A DNA stretch of 21,420 nt from Ruminococcaceae bacterium UBA5396 (GTDB lineage: Bacteria > Bacillota > Clostridia > Oscillospirales > Acutalibacteraceae), in assembly GCA_002410715.1 (NCBI GenBank), contig DHOG01000118.1:34793-56212 (forward strand), in the 5' to 3' direction. The notes under the pieces are model-generated. The model ran no database searches, was not told where the DNA came from, and saw nothing but the letters and a program-made list of their open reading frames with translations. Below, one piece after another: positions 1 through 7,438 of this stretch (positions are counted from its first letter, which is position 1; every line of letters begins with the position of its first letter). Made by a program: the position numbers and the translations under genes.

Positions 1-90
1 GCGGTGTTCTACATTGGGGACACTGTTGTAGGTGGGGGAATAATAGACATAATAGACAGGAAAGGGTATGATTCATATGAAAATACGTGA
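1..90 (+). CDS. mnmA: tRNA-specific 2-thiouridylase MnmA, C-terminal end (partial)
   Basis: The reading frame open from base 1 to the TGA at 88-90 encodes the last 29 residues of a protein. It contains AVFYIGDTVVGGGII, which closely matches the conserved C-terminus of MnmA (TrmU), the ATP-dependent enzyme that puts sulfur on uridine 34 of tRNAs for Lys, Glu and Gln. The rest of the gene lies before the window. The family often stops soon after the GGGII motif; here about fourteen further residues follow. The frame overlaps the start of nadA by 14 bases if nadA begins at 77, so the two are probably cotranscribed. Identification rests on this short tail only. Confidence 0.72.
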   Translation, partial: AVFYIGDTVVGGGIIDIIDRKGYDSYENT

Positions 91-994
91 TATGCAGGAT
101 GAAATTATTCGTTTGAAAAAAGAAAACGATGTTTGTATTCTTGCACACAGCTATCAGGCGCGTGAAATCGTAGAGATTGCCGATTTCAGCGGTGATTCTT
201 ATCAGCTTAGCGTCATGGCGCAGAAAGCCTCTCAGAAAACTGTGCTCATGTGCGGCGTACGCTTCATGGCCGAAACCGTAAAAATGCTTTCCGAGGACAA
301 GAAGGTAGTGCTTGTAAATCCCATTGCGGGTTGCCCAATGGCGGAGCAGATGGAACCCGAAATGATTGAGTACTTTATACAGAAGAACCCCGGTTATACC
401 GTGGTTGCCTATATTAATACGACGGCCGAGCTCAAAACCGTCTGTGATGTCTGCGTGACCTCTTCCACTGCTGTCAAGATTATCAAAAGCTTACCGAATG
501 ATAAAATTCTGTTCATTCCTGACTGCAATCTCGGCGATTATGTTCAAAAGCAGATTCCTGAAAAGGAAATTAGGGTATTACAGGGGGGCTGCCCGATTCA
601 TGCGGCGGTTACTGTGCGTGAAGTGGATGCTGCGCGTCAGCGCTATCCCGAAGCGCTGCTGCTGGTTCATCCTGAATGTGTGCCGGCAGTGGTTGCGAGG
701 GCTGATTATGTCGGCTCTACCTCCGGGATTATGGATTATGCAAAAAAATCGGAGAAACGCGAATTTATCATTGGCACCGAAAACAGTATTGCTGAGCACC
801 TTCAGTATATGTGTTCTGACAAAAAGTTTTATCCGCTTTCAAAAAAGCTTATATGTCCTAATATGAAGGCGACAACCCTTGTGGATGTTCTGAATGCTGT
901 GAGTGGGCAGGGCGGCGAGGAGATTGTTCTTCCCGCCGAGACGCTTTACAAAGCACGGAAATGCATTGATGAAATGATTCGGCTCGGCGGTTGA
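77..994 (+). CDS. nadA: Quinolinate synthase NadA
   Basis: NadA condenses iminoaspartate with dihydroxyacetone phosphate to give quinolinate, the second step of de novo NAD synthesis in the cytoplasm, using an oxygen-sensitive 4Fe-4S cluster. The 305-residue protein has the family's usual length. The three expected cluster ligands are visible: Cys86 (GCPMAEQM), Cys172 (GGCPIHAA) and Cys260 (LICPNMKATTL). Other family motifs are ILAHSYQ near the N-terminus, HPEC and VGSTSGI. An in-frame ATG at 68 is only one base after the AGGAAAGGG ribosome binding site at 58-66, so the ATG at 77, ten bases after it, is preferred. No nadB or nadC follows; a terminator comes directly after, so nadA closes a unit with mnmA. 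The ATP-independent oxidase partner must lie elsewhere. Confidence 0.95.
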   Translation: MKIRDMQDEIIRLKKENDVCILAHSYQAREIVEIADFSGDSYQLSVMAQKASQKTVLMCGVRFMAETVKMLSEDKKVVLVNPIAGCPMAEQMEPEMIEYFIQKNPGYTVVAYINTTAELKTVCDVCVTSSTAVKIIKSLPNDKILFIPDCNLGDYVQKQIPEKEIRVLQGGCPIHAAVTVREVDAARQRYPEALLLVHPECVPAVVARADYVGSTSGIMDYAKKSEKREFIIGTENSIAEHLQYMCSDKKFYPLSKKLICPNMKATTLVDVLNAVSGQGGEEIVLPAETLYKARKCIDEMIRLGG

Positions 995-1014
995 ACAAAT
1001 TTATAATCGGTTTT

Positions 1015-1045
1015 AAAATGCACCGCAATTACGCGGTGCATTTTT
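1015..1045 (+). terminator. Intrinsic terminator after nadA
   Basis: TGCACCGC (1019-1026) pairs perfectly with GCGGTGCA (1033-1040) around a six-base loop, with flanking AAAA pairing into the TTTTT run at 1041-1045. It lies about 20 bases after the nadA stop codon. Confidence 0.9.
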
Positions 1046-1315
1046 CGACTGAGAATATGGGAGTTCCTTTTATGAAAACAAATTATAATTTGCATAATCG
1101 AAATATATAATGGGGATGGAAATGACTTGCATTATCTTTGTAGGTGAGAAGTTATATTTAAGTTGATAGATGGCTTCTGTTAAAGGAGTGGACTATACAC
1201 GAGAGCGGATGCCGATTGCATCTGTGTAAAATCCCTCATCAGTTTCGCTGCCCTCGTCAAATCCGTTTGTGCTGGTTATATGAAATATTAACAATAGTCA
1301 AAATCATACAATACT

Positions 1316-1333
1316 AACGAATAAATATACATT
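1316..1333. promoter_or_regulatory. Candidate ARG box 1 (ArgR/AhrC operator-like)
   Basis: CGAATAAATATACA (1318-1331) matches the inner part of the general ARG box pattern TGAATwwwwATTCA at 8 of 10 specified positions. The AT-rich background makes chance matches likely, so this stands mainly because the 12-mer ATAAATATACAT (1321-1332) recurs exactly 110 bases later beside the argG promoter. No ArgR gene is in the window. Confidence 0.35.
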
Positions 1334-1425
1334 TATGTAACAAATAATGAATAATATAATATCGCTATTTATATAAAAAATGCTGGATGATATTGATATT
1401 TAGTTAATTATACAAAATTTATTAT

Positions 1426-1444
1426 ATAGTATAAATATACATAA
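1426..1444. promoter_or_regulatory. Candidate ARG box 2 next to the argG promoter
   Basis: GTATAAATATAC (1429-1440) is an imperfect dyad sharing the 12-mer ATAAATATACAT (1431-1442) with the upstream site. It fits the ARG box pattern at about 7 of 10 positions. It ends eight bases before the -35 hexamer, a sensible place for an arginine-responsive repressor. The role is inferred, not shown. Confidence 0.35.
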
Positions 1445-1451
1445 TTCTATC

Positions 1452-1480
1452 TTGCAAAATTTAGGTTTGATGAGTATAAT
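1452..1480 (+). promoter_or_regulatory. Sigma-A promoter of the arginine cluster
   Basis: TTGCAA (1452-1457) and a perfect TATAAT (1475-1480) are separated by exactly 17 bases. Transcription would start near 1487, about 58 bases before the argG start codon. Confidence 0.75.
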
Positions 1481-1544
1481 AGGAACAACATAAATTATTA
1501 AGAGAAATAAGGGAAACCCTAAGCGGGAAAGGATGCGTTGTGTG

Positions 1545-2756
1545 ATGGAAACAATTAAAAAAGTGGTGCTTGCGTATTCGGGCGGGTTGGATACATCCAT
1601 TATCATCCCGTGGCTGAAGGAAAATTATCCCGGCTGTGAAGTGATTGCGGTTGCGGCTGACGTGGGGCAGGGCAAGGAATTGTCGGGGCTCAACGAAAAG
1701 GCAATTAAAACCGGTGCTTCCAAGCTGTATATAGAAGATCTGCGAAAAGACTTTGTTGAGGATTTCGTTTTTCCGACGCTGAAGGCACAGGCAGTGTATG
1801 AAAACCAGTATCTGCTGGGAACAGCATTTGCCCGTCCCATCATTGCAAAACGTATTGTGGAGATTGCATTGGCAGAGGGGGCAGACGCGATTGCCCACGG
1901 CTGTACAGGCAAAGGCAACGATCAGGTTCGTTTTGAGCTCGCGATCAAGGCATTTGCACCAAAGATGAAAATTATTGCTCCGTGGCGTGTGTGGGATATT
2001 AAATCCCGTGATGACGAAATCGATTATGCCGAAGCGCGCAACATTCCGTTGAATATCAGCCGTGAGACCAATTATTCTAAAGATAAAAACCTGTGGCATT
2101 TGTCCCACGAAGGTCTGGATCTTGAAGATCCCGCCAACGAGCCGAATTATGACGCCATTCTTGAGATGGGTGTATCACCGGAAAAAGCGCCCGACAAGGC
2201 GGCCTATGTTACCGTTTCGTTTGAAAAAGGGGTTCCGGTCGCCCTTGACGGCGTTACAATGGATGGTGTTGCACTTATTGAAAAGCTCAATCAATTGGGC
2301 GGCGCAAACGGCGTCGGAATCGTTGATATGGTGGAAAATCGTCTGGTTGGCATGAAAAGCCGCGGCGTTTATGAGACTCCGGGCGGCTCCATTCTTTATA
2401 AGGCACATCAGGCGCTTGAGACACTGACCATTGACCGTGATACTCTGCACTACAAGCAGCAGATGGTATCGGGCAAGTTTAGTGAGCTGGTCTACTACGG
2501 CCAGTGGTTTACACCGCTCAGAGAGGCCCTTTCATCCTTTGTAGACACCACGCAGGAGAATGTTACGGGCGATGTAAAGCTCAAGCTATACAAAGGCAAT
2601 ATGATTCTGGCATCTGTCACCTCGCCCAATTCCCTTTATGACGAGGAGATCGCCACCTTCGATGAAGACGATGTTTATGACCAAATGGATTCGCAGGGAT
2701 TCATCAACCTGTTCGGGTTGCCGATTAAGGTCAAGGCCATGAAGCAGGGGAAATAA
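1545..2756 (+). CDS. argG: Argininosuccinate synthase ArgG
   Basis: ArgG joins citrulline and aspartate with ATP to form argininosuccinate, the penultimate step of arginine synthesis. The 403-residue protein shows the N-terminal PP-loop AYSGGLDTS (residues 10-18) that binds ATP, followed by the family motifs [15 protein letters not shown] and APWR, and [19 protein letters not shown], which belongs to the substrate-binding region. An in-frame ATG at 1533 directly abuts the ribosome binding site GGGAAAGG (1525-1532), so the ATG at 1545 ([14 protein letters not shown]) is chosen. It is the first gene of the arginine cluster, preceded by a promoter and possible ArgR operators. Between it and argH is a 161-base gap with strong RNA structure rather than tight spacing, so the two genes may not be expressed equally. 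Confidence 0.97.
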   Translation: METIKKVVLAYSGGLDTSIIIPWLKENYPGCEVIAVAADVGQGKELSGLNEKAIKTGASKLYIEDLRKDFVEDFVFPTLKAQAVYENQYLLGTAFARPIIAKRIVEIALAEGADAIAHGCTGKGNDQVRFELAIKAFAPKMKIIAPWRVWDIKSRDDEIDYAEARNIPLNISRETNYSKDKNLWHLSHEGLDLEDPANEPNYDAILEMGVSPEKAPDKAAYVTVSFEKGVPVALDGVTMDGVALIEKLNQLGGANGVGIVDMVENRLVGMKSRGVYETPGGSILYKAHQALETLTIDRDTLHYKQQMVSGKFSELVYYGQWFTPLREALSSFVDTTQENVTGDVKLKLYKGNMILASVTSPNSLYDEEIATFDEDDVYDQMDSQGFINLFGLPIKVKAMKQGK

Positions 2757-2776
2757 TAAAACCGATAGACTTTAAT

Positions 2777-2889
2777 AGGGGCAATTGCAAACATAAATAC
2801 GGCAAGAGCTGAGCCCTTGCTCTACACCTGAGCTCTTACAACAAGTGTAGAGGTGGGGTTGCTTCCACACGTATCATGCAGCTGCCCTT
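2777..2889 (+). ncRNA. Candidate structured RNA between argG and argH, unknown class
   Basis: A long closing helix can form between 2777-2789 and 2877-2889 (thirteen positions with one A-C mismatch and two G-U pairs). Inside it are hairpins GCAAG/CTTGC (2802-2806 with 2816-2820), TCTACAC/GTGTAGA (2821-2827 with 2845-2851) and GTGG/CCAC (2853-2856 with 2865-2868). GAGCT in the first hairpin (2806-2810) is complementary to AGCTC in the second loop (2831-2835), allowing a loop-loop contact. An alternative AAGAGCT/AGCTCTT helix (2804-2810 with 2831-2837) would make an H-type pseudoknot with the second hairpin. TTTT follows the closing helix at 2888-2891, and the argH ribosome binding site lies about ten bases on. 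It could regulate argH or be a small RNA end. I recognise no known riboswitch or ribozyme core. Folding was done by eye. Confidence 0.4.
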
Positions 2890-2917
2890 TTACTTAGAGG
2901 AAGAATGAGGTACCATT

Positions 2918-4285
2918 ATGAAACTTTGGGCAGGACGGTTTCGTAAGGAGCTTGATCAAAAGACAAACGATTTCAATTCATCCATATCCTTTGATTCCAG
3001 AATGGCAGCAGAGGACATTGCAGGCAGTATGGCACATGCCGCAATGCTATCAAAGCAGGGGATCATTTCTACCAATGATGCACAAGCGATTCGAAACGGT
3101 CTCGCGGATATCCTCGGCGACTTGGAAACGGGCAAGCTGACCGTTGACATAAATTCGGAGGACATACACACCTTTATAGAAGGAGAGCTGACCTCCAGAA
3201 TCGGTGATGCGGGCAAACGCCTGCACACAGGACGCAGCCGGAACGATCAGGTGGCACTTGATATCCGACTTTACCTAAAAAATATCTCTGCTCCGCTCAG
3301 ACAGCAGCTTACCGAGATTGTTTTGGTGCTATGCAATAAAGCGGAGGCGTACGCAGACGCTGTTATGCCTGGCTATACCCATATGCAGCGTGCGCAGCCC
3401 ATTACGTTTGGGCATCATTTGATGGCATATGCCGAAATGTTCATTCGTGACATTGGGCGGCTGGATGATGCGGTAAAGCGTATGAATGTTTCTCCTTTGG
3501 GCAGCGGTGCGCTGGCTTCCACAACATATCCGCTCGACCGGCAAGCAGTCGCTGAAACGCTTGGGATGAGTGGTATAACAAACAATTCATTGGACGGTGT
3601 TTCTGATCGTGACTTTGCGGTAGAGCTTGCTTGTGCGCTGTCTCTGATTATGGTTCATCTGTCCCGCTTTTCTGAGGAAATCATCCTGTGGTGTTCGTGG
3701 GAATTTAAGTTTGTTGAGCTGGACGACGCTTTTTCAACCGGTTCCTCCATTATGCCGCAGAAGAAAAACCCCGATATTGCCGAGCTGGTACGTGGGAAAT
3801 CCGGAAGGGTATTCGGTGACCTTATGACGCTGCTTACTGTAATGAAGGGGTTGCCGCTTGCGTATAACAAGGACATGCAGGAGGACAAGGAAGCGATATT
3901 CGATGCCTTTGACACCGTCCGCATGTGTCTTACAGCGTTTATCCCCATGGTAGATACCATGCGGATTTTGACCGAAAACATGCGGAAAGCAGCGGCGAGC
4001 GGGTTTATCAATGCTACCGACTGTGCCGATTATCTTGTTGGCAAAGGACTGCCCTTCCGAGATGCTTACAAGGTGACAGGTGCCCTTGTTGCAATCTGTA
4101 TCGACAAGGGAGTTACACTTGAAACATTGCCGATTGATGAGTACAAAACAGTCTGCGAGCTGTTTGATTTAGATATTTATGACGCAATTTCTCTGGATCG
4201 CTGTGTAGCCTTGCGCCGCGTATACGGCGGTCCCGCACCTGAAAATGTACGTGCGCAGGTGAAAAGGGTGAGAGAGCTGCTATAG
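2918..4285 (+). CDS. argH: Argininosuccinate lyase ArgH
   Basis: ArgH splits argininosuccinate into arginine and fumarate, the last step of the pathway. The 455-residue protein has the usual length of this fumarase/aspartase superfamily member. The superfamily signature GSSIMPQKKNP (residues 275-285) carries the mobile catalytic-loop serine. The other conserved regions, HTGRSRNDQVALD and GYTHMQRAQPITFGHH with its active-site histidine, are intact. The ribosome binding site ATGAGG at 2905-2910 lies seven bases before the ATG. The gap from argG contains a candidate structured RNA; the next gene, a DUF1361 membrane protein, begins 49 bases downstream without a visible terminator, so transcription probably continues. 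Confidence 0.97.
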   Translation: MKLWAGRFRKELDQKTNDFNSSISFDSRMAAEDIAGSMAHAAMLSKQGIISTNDAQAIRNGLADILGDLETGKLTVDINSEDIHTFIEGELTSRIGDAGKRLHTGRSRNDQVALDIRLYLKNISAPLRQQLTEIVLVLCNKAEAYADAVMPGYTHMQRAQPITFGHHLMAYAEMFIRDIGRLDDAVKRMNVSPLGSGALASTTYPLDRQAVAETLGMSGITNNSLDGVSDRDFAVELACALSLIMVHLSRFSEEIILWCSWEFKFVELDDAFSTGSSIMPQKKNPDIAELVRGKSGRVFGDLMTLLTVMKGLPLAYNKDMQEDKEAIFDAFDTVRMCLTAFIPMVDTMRILTENMRKAAASGFINATDCADYLVGKGLPFRDAYKVTGALVAICIDKGVTLETLPIDEYKTVCELFDLDIYDAISLDRCVALRRVYGGPAPENVRAQVKRVRELL

Positions 4286-4334
4286 GCTTGGTCAGCGCGT
4301 TCCGCTTTGTCTGATGAGTAGGGAGGGAAACGTT

Positions 4335-5081
4335 ATGAAATGCAAAGAAAATATGATTAAAAAAATGTTTCCCGGCTTTATGACCAACATCAAACTGCAC
4401 ATCGGGATACCGGCTCTGGTGCTTGCAGCTGCCGGGTTTGCCTATTTTCTTCTGTCAGCGGCTCTGATTATTTTCGGTGGGTTTCGTTTTTTGCCCCGTG
4501 TGATGGCGTGGAACCTATTTCTGGCAATGCTTCCGCTGATATTTGCGATACTGGTACGGTTGTTAGTCGGAAGGAGACGGACGGCATTTGCCGTGCCAGC
4601 GGGCGTACTGTGGCTGTTGTTTTTTCCTAATGCTCCATATATGATAACGGATTTGATTCATTTGCACTTATTCGAGTATTATGGCAGCGGCATGTTTTTG
4701 CAGGATTTTCCTGCGTGGGCGTGGTTGTTTTATATGATAACGGGTATTATGCTGGGGTTGATTACGGGGATGATGTCGTTGGAGGTTATTCAGGAGGAAG
4801 TCTTTCGGAGAAGAGGGCGCAGAGCCGCCTGCCTGATGGTAATTGCAGTTTCATTAATCAGCGGGTATGCGGTCTACATTGGTCGTTTTCTGCGGCTCAA
4901 TTCATGGGATATTATACGACCGTGGTCGCTTGTACAGCGGCTCATCCTGGATTTTGAAGGCTTTGCAGCGGCATTTTCGTGTATGGCGGCTGTTTGTATT
5001 TTGCTGATTTACGGGCTGTTTCATCTGATTTATGCCGCCCGCAGGCAAGAGTGCTATGACCCTATCCAAGAGAAAGGATAA
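4335..5081 (+). CDS. DUF1361 family membrane protein
   Basis: This 248-residue protein of unknown function belongs to the DUF1361 family. The diagnostic motifs are present: WLLFFPNAPYMITDLIHL in the middle and GRFLRLNSWDI in the C-terminal third. About six or seven hydrophobic segments span nearly the whole length (for example residues 24-45, 54-72, 88-99, 128-150, 168-184 and 212-236), so it is an integral membrane protein. An in-frame ATG at 4314 lacks a ribosome binding site; the ATG at 4335 is preceded by GGGAGGG (4321-4327) at seven-base spacing and is preferred. It ends six bases before argC, so it is almost certainly cotranscribed with the arginine genes. A link to arginine transport or to membrane-associated amino acid metabolism is guesswork; nothing in the protein shows it. 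Confidence 0.85.
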   Translation: MKCKENMIKKMFPGFMTNIKLHIGIPALVLAAAGFAYFLLSAALIIFGGFRFLPRVMAWNLFLAMLPLIFAILVRLLVGRRRTAFAVPAGVLWLLFFPNAPYMITDLIHLHLFEYYGSGMFLQDFPAWAWLFYMITGIMLGLITGMMSLEVIQEEVFRRRGRRAACLMVIAVSLISGYAVYIGRFLRLNSWDIIRPWSLVQRLILDFEGFAAAFSCMAAVCILLIYGLFHLIYAARRQECYDPIQEKG

Positions 5082-5087
5082 TAAAGA

Positions 5088-6131
5088 ATGAATAAACAGA
5101 TAAAAGTCGGAGTCATTGGCGCAACCGGATATGCCGGTGTTGAACTTGTACGGCTGCTTCTGCGACATCCGCATGCGGATGTCGCAGCGATCAGTTCGGT
5201 TTCGTTTGAGGGGAAGCAAATTTCGGATGTATACCCCTCAATGCGTGAAATCTGTGAACGAATTTGCGGCTCTTCCGAAGAGGTAATTGCTGCCAGCAAT
5301 GTCGTGTTTGCGGCTCTGCCCCATGGATTGTCACAGGATACTGCCGAGCAATGTATAAAATCAGGTAAAAAGTTTATTGATCTTGGTGCAGATTTCCGTC
5401 TGGATGCTCGTGAGGATTACAAAAAATGGTATGGAAGCGATTATAAATATCCGGAGCTTCATGATGCGTCGATTTACGGAATTCCCGAATTGTTTCGCAA
5501 TGATATAAAGGGCAAGTCAATTGTTGGCAATCCCGGTTGTTATCCTACCAGCGTTGCATTGGGGCTTGCTCCCGCCTTGCGCCAAGGAATGATTCAGCCT
5601 CAGGGAATCGTGATTGATTCAAAATCGGGTGTGACAGGTGCGGGACGCAAACCCACCCAGAATACGCATTTCCCCGAATGCAATGAAGCCTTTTCAGCCT
5701 ATAAAGTTGCGGCACACAGACACACGCCCGAAATTGAGCAGACACTTACCAAAATGGCGGGAGAAAGGGCGACAGTTACCTTTGTGCCGCATTTACTCCC
5801 TGTTAATCGCGGTATTTTGTCAACCATGTACGCCAAACTTAAAGAAGGTGTGACGGGGGAGGAAATACGCCGCCTTTATGAGGATACATATAGCAATGAG
5901 TATTTTGTGCGTGTACTCCCAAAGGGTGTTAGCGTGGATGTCCGCAATGTACGGTGTTCTAACTACTGCGATATTCAATTGTATACCGATAAGCATACAG
6001 GGCTTTTGATCGTGACCTCTGTAATCGACAATATGGTCAAGGGCGCGGCCGGTCAGGCAATCCAGAATATGAACCTGCTTTTTGGCTTTTGCGAAACCGA
6101 CGGCATCGATATGATTCCGCCTGCGTTTTAA
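5088..6131 (+). CDS. argC: N-acetyl-gamma-glutamyl-phosphate reductase ArgC
   Basis: ArgC reduces N-acetylglutamyl phosphate to the semialdehyde with NADPH, the third step of the acetylated arginine route. The 347-residue protein starts with the Rossmann motif GVIGATGYAGVELVRLL (residues 8-24). The catalytic cysteine is Cys151 in GNPGCYPTS, and the C-terminal histidine region KVAAHRHTPEIEQ is present. The ribosome binding site GAAAGGA, just before the start, overlaps the end of the upstream DUF1361 gene. ArgJ follows after about 20 bases. The order argC-argJ-argB-argD-argF, here with ddh inserted, is the common bacterial arrangement. Confidence 0.97.
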   Translation: MNKQIKVGVIGATGYAGVELVRLLLRHPHADVAAISSVSFEGKQISDVYPSMREICERICGSSEEVIAASNVVFAALPHGLSQDTAEQCIKSGKKFIDLGADFRLDAREDYKKWYGSDYKYPELHDASIYGIPELFRNDIKGKSIVGNPGCYPTSVALGLAPALRQGMIQPQGIVIDSKSGVTGAGRKPTQNTHFPECNEAFSAYKVAAHRHTPEIEQTLTKMAGERATVTFVPHLLPVNRGILSTMYAKLKEGVTGEEIRRLYEDTYSNEYFVRVLPKGVSVDVRNVRCSNYCDIQLYTDKHTGLLIVTSVIDNMVKGAAGQAIQNMNLLFGFCETDGIDMIPPAF

Positions 6132-6152
6132 TTTTCATTGGAGGATAGGATG

Positions 6153-7373
6153 ATGAGCTTTAAATATATTGACGGTGGTGTTACGGCAGCAAAAGGATTC
6201 ACCGCTTCGGGAATCCATTGCGGTATCCGCAAAAATCGAAATAAAAAGGATCTTGCGCTGCTGGTTTCGGATCGCCCGGCCGTCGCCGCAGCGGTCTGTA
6301 CAAAAAACCGTGTGATTGGTGCGCCCTGTACGGTAACAAAACAGCATCTTGAAAACAGTATCGCCCGCGCCGTAATCTGCAACAGCGGTATTGCGAATAC
6401 CTGTGCCGCCGATGGGATTGAAAAGGCAAAGCGTATGTGTGAGCTGACTGCCAATGCAATCGGCATTGTTTCGGAGGATGTACTGGTTGCGTCCACCGGC
6501 GTAATCGGCCCTTCCATTAATATAACTCCAATTGAAAAGGGTATGTCATCGCTGGTATCCGCATTGTCGGTGGATGGGCATACCGATGCGGCCCAAGCAA
6601 TTATGACGACTGATACCATTAAAAAGGAATTCGCTGTGCAGTTCACACTGGGCGGTACGGCTTGTAATCTCGGCGGCATGGCAAAGGGAAGCGGTATGAT
6701 TGCACCAAACATGGCAACCATGCTTTGCTTCTTAACCACAGATGCGGCGATTGATGCCGCTTTGCTGAAGAGCGCGCTGACTGAGGTTGTGGAAGATACT
6801 TTTAATATGATGTCGGTGGATGGCGACACCTCCACCAATGATATGGTGGTGCTACTTGCTAACGGCGCTGCGGGAAACTCGGTTGTTAACAGCCAAAACC
6901 AGGATTATAATATATTTAAAGCTGCTTTACGGGAACTTTGCACAACCATCTGCCGCTCGCTGGCATCCGATGGCGAAGGCGCAACCAAGCTGCTGGAATG
7001 CCGTGTGTCAGGCGGGGCGTCCATAAAGGATGCGAAATTAATAGCCAAATCGGTTATTAATTCGTCACTTTTAAAAGCTGCTATGTTTGGAGCGGATGCA
7101 ACCTGGGGACGTGTTCTTTGTGCAATCGGATATTCAGGTGCAAACGTGTGTATAAACGGAGTAAGGGTTATTTTCCGTTCATCTGTGGGCAGTGTGCATG
7201 TCTGTGAAAATGGAGCCGGAATTGAATTCAGCGAGGATGATGCCAAAAAGGTGCTGAACGAAAAGGAAATCCTGATTGATATTACACTTAATGATGGCAA
7301 CGCATCGGCAACCGCTTGGGGGTGTGACCTCACCTATGACTATGTTCGCATTAATGGAGATTACAGAAGCTAG
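6153..7373 (+). CDS. argJ: Bifunctional glutamate N-acetyltransferase / ornithine acetyltransferase ArgJ
   Basis: ArgJ moves the acetyl group from acetylornithine to glutamate, making ornithine and regenerating acetylglutamate, so the pathway is cyclic; many forms also use acetyl-CoA. The roughly 406-residue precursor self-cleaves into alpha and beta chains. The cleavage site is visible as NMATMLCF, with Thr189 the expected N-terminal nucleophile of the beta chain, preceded by KGSGMIAP. The motifs CNSGIANTC and STGVIGPSI support the family. SD-like GGAGG (6140-6144) lies eight bases before the ATG at 6153; an ATG at 6150 would add one Met, and a TTG at 6138 overlaps the ribosome binding site. 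Whether this enzyme accepts acetyl-CoA cannot be judged; no argA or argE is seen here, which fits recycling by ArgJ. Confidence 0.95.
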   Translation: MSFKYIDGGVTAAKGFTASGIHCGIRKNRNKKDLALLVSDRPAVAAAVCTKNRVIGAPCTVTKQHLENSIARAVICNSGIANTCAADGIEKAKRMCELTANAIGIVSEDVLVASTGVIGPSINITPIEKGMSSLVSALSVDGHTDAAQAIMTTDTIKKEFAVQFTLGGTACNLGGMAKGSGMIAPNMATMLCFLTTDAAIDAALLKSALTEVVEDTFNMMSVDGDTSTNDMVVLLANGAAGNSVVNSQNQDYNIFKAALRELCTTICRSLASDGEGATKLLECRVSGGASIKDAKLIAKSVINSSLLKAAMFGADATWGRVLCAIGYSGANVCINGVRVIFRSSVGSVHVCENGAGIEFSEDDAKKVLNEKEILIDITLNDGNASATAWGCDLTYDYVRINGDYRS

Positions 7374-7438
7374 GCTGTGACCCCAACGCTTTGGATTGCA
7401 AAGCTTCATTCAATTTTTGGTATTTGCACGGAAAGGTA

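Larger units (their letters stand above)
1046..1451. other. AT-rich intergenic region before argG, no gene seen
   Basis: No convincing gene lies between the nadA terminator and the argG promoter. Bases about 1165-1290 are noticeably richer in GC than the very AT-rich flanks and could be a decayed gene. The longest clean minus-strand frame there (about 33 codons, ending at 1193) is too short to name. I see no T-box or other known riboswitch motif. The right half holds ARG-box-like sites, listed separately. Confidence 0.5.

Noticed and set aside
1196..1296. Minus-strand frame of about 33 codons in the GC-richer patch before argG, with a natural-looking sequence (GFDEGSETDEGFYTDAIG).
   Set aside because: Too short, ends in a stop, has no start or ribosome binding site, and no family is recognisable. 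It may be a remnant but cannot be supported.
1046..1532. T-box or other leader riboswitch before argG.
   Set aside because: No T-box sequence (AGGGTGGNACCGCG-like) and no terminator/antiterminator pair were found between the promoter and argG; the transcribed leader is only about 58 bases.
1461..2108. Long minus-strand reading frame opposite argG.
   Set aside because: It is antisense to a certain argG and its translation resembles no protein; a product of the codon pattern of the real gene.
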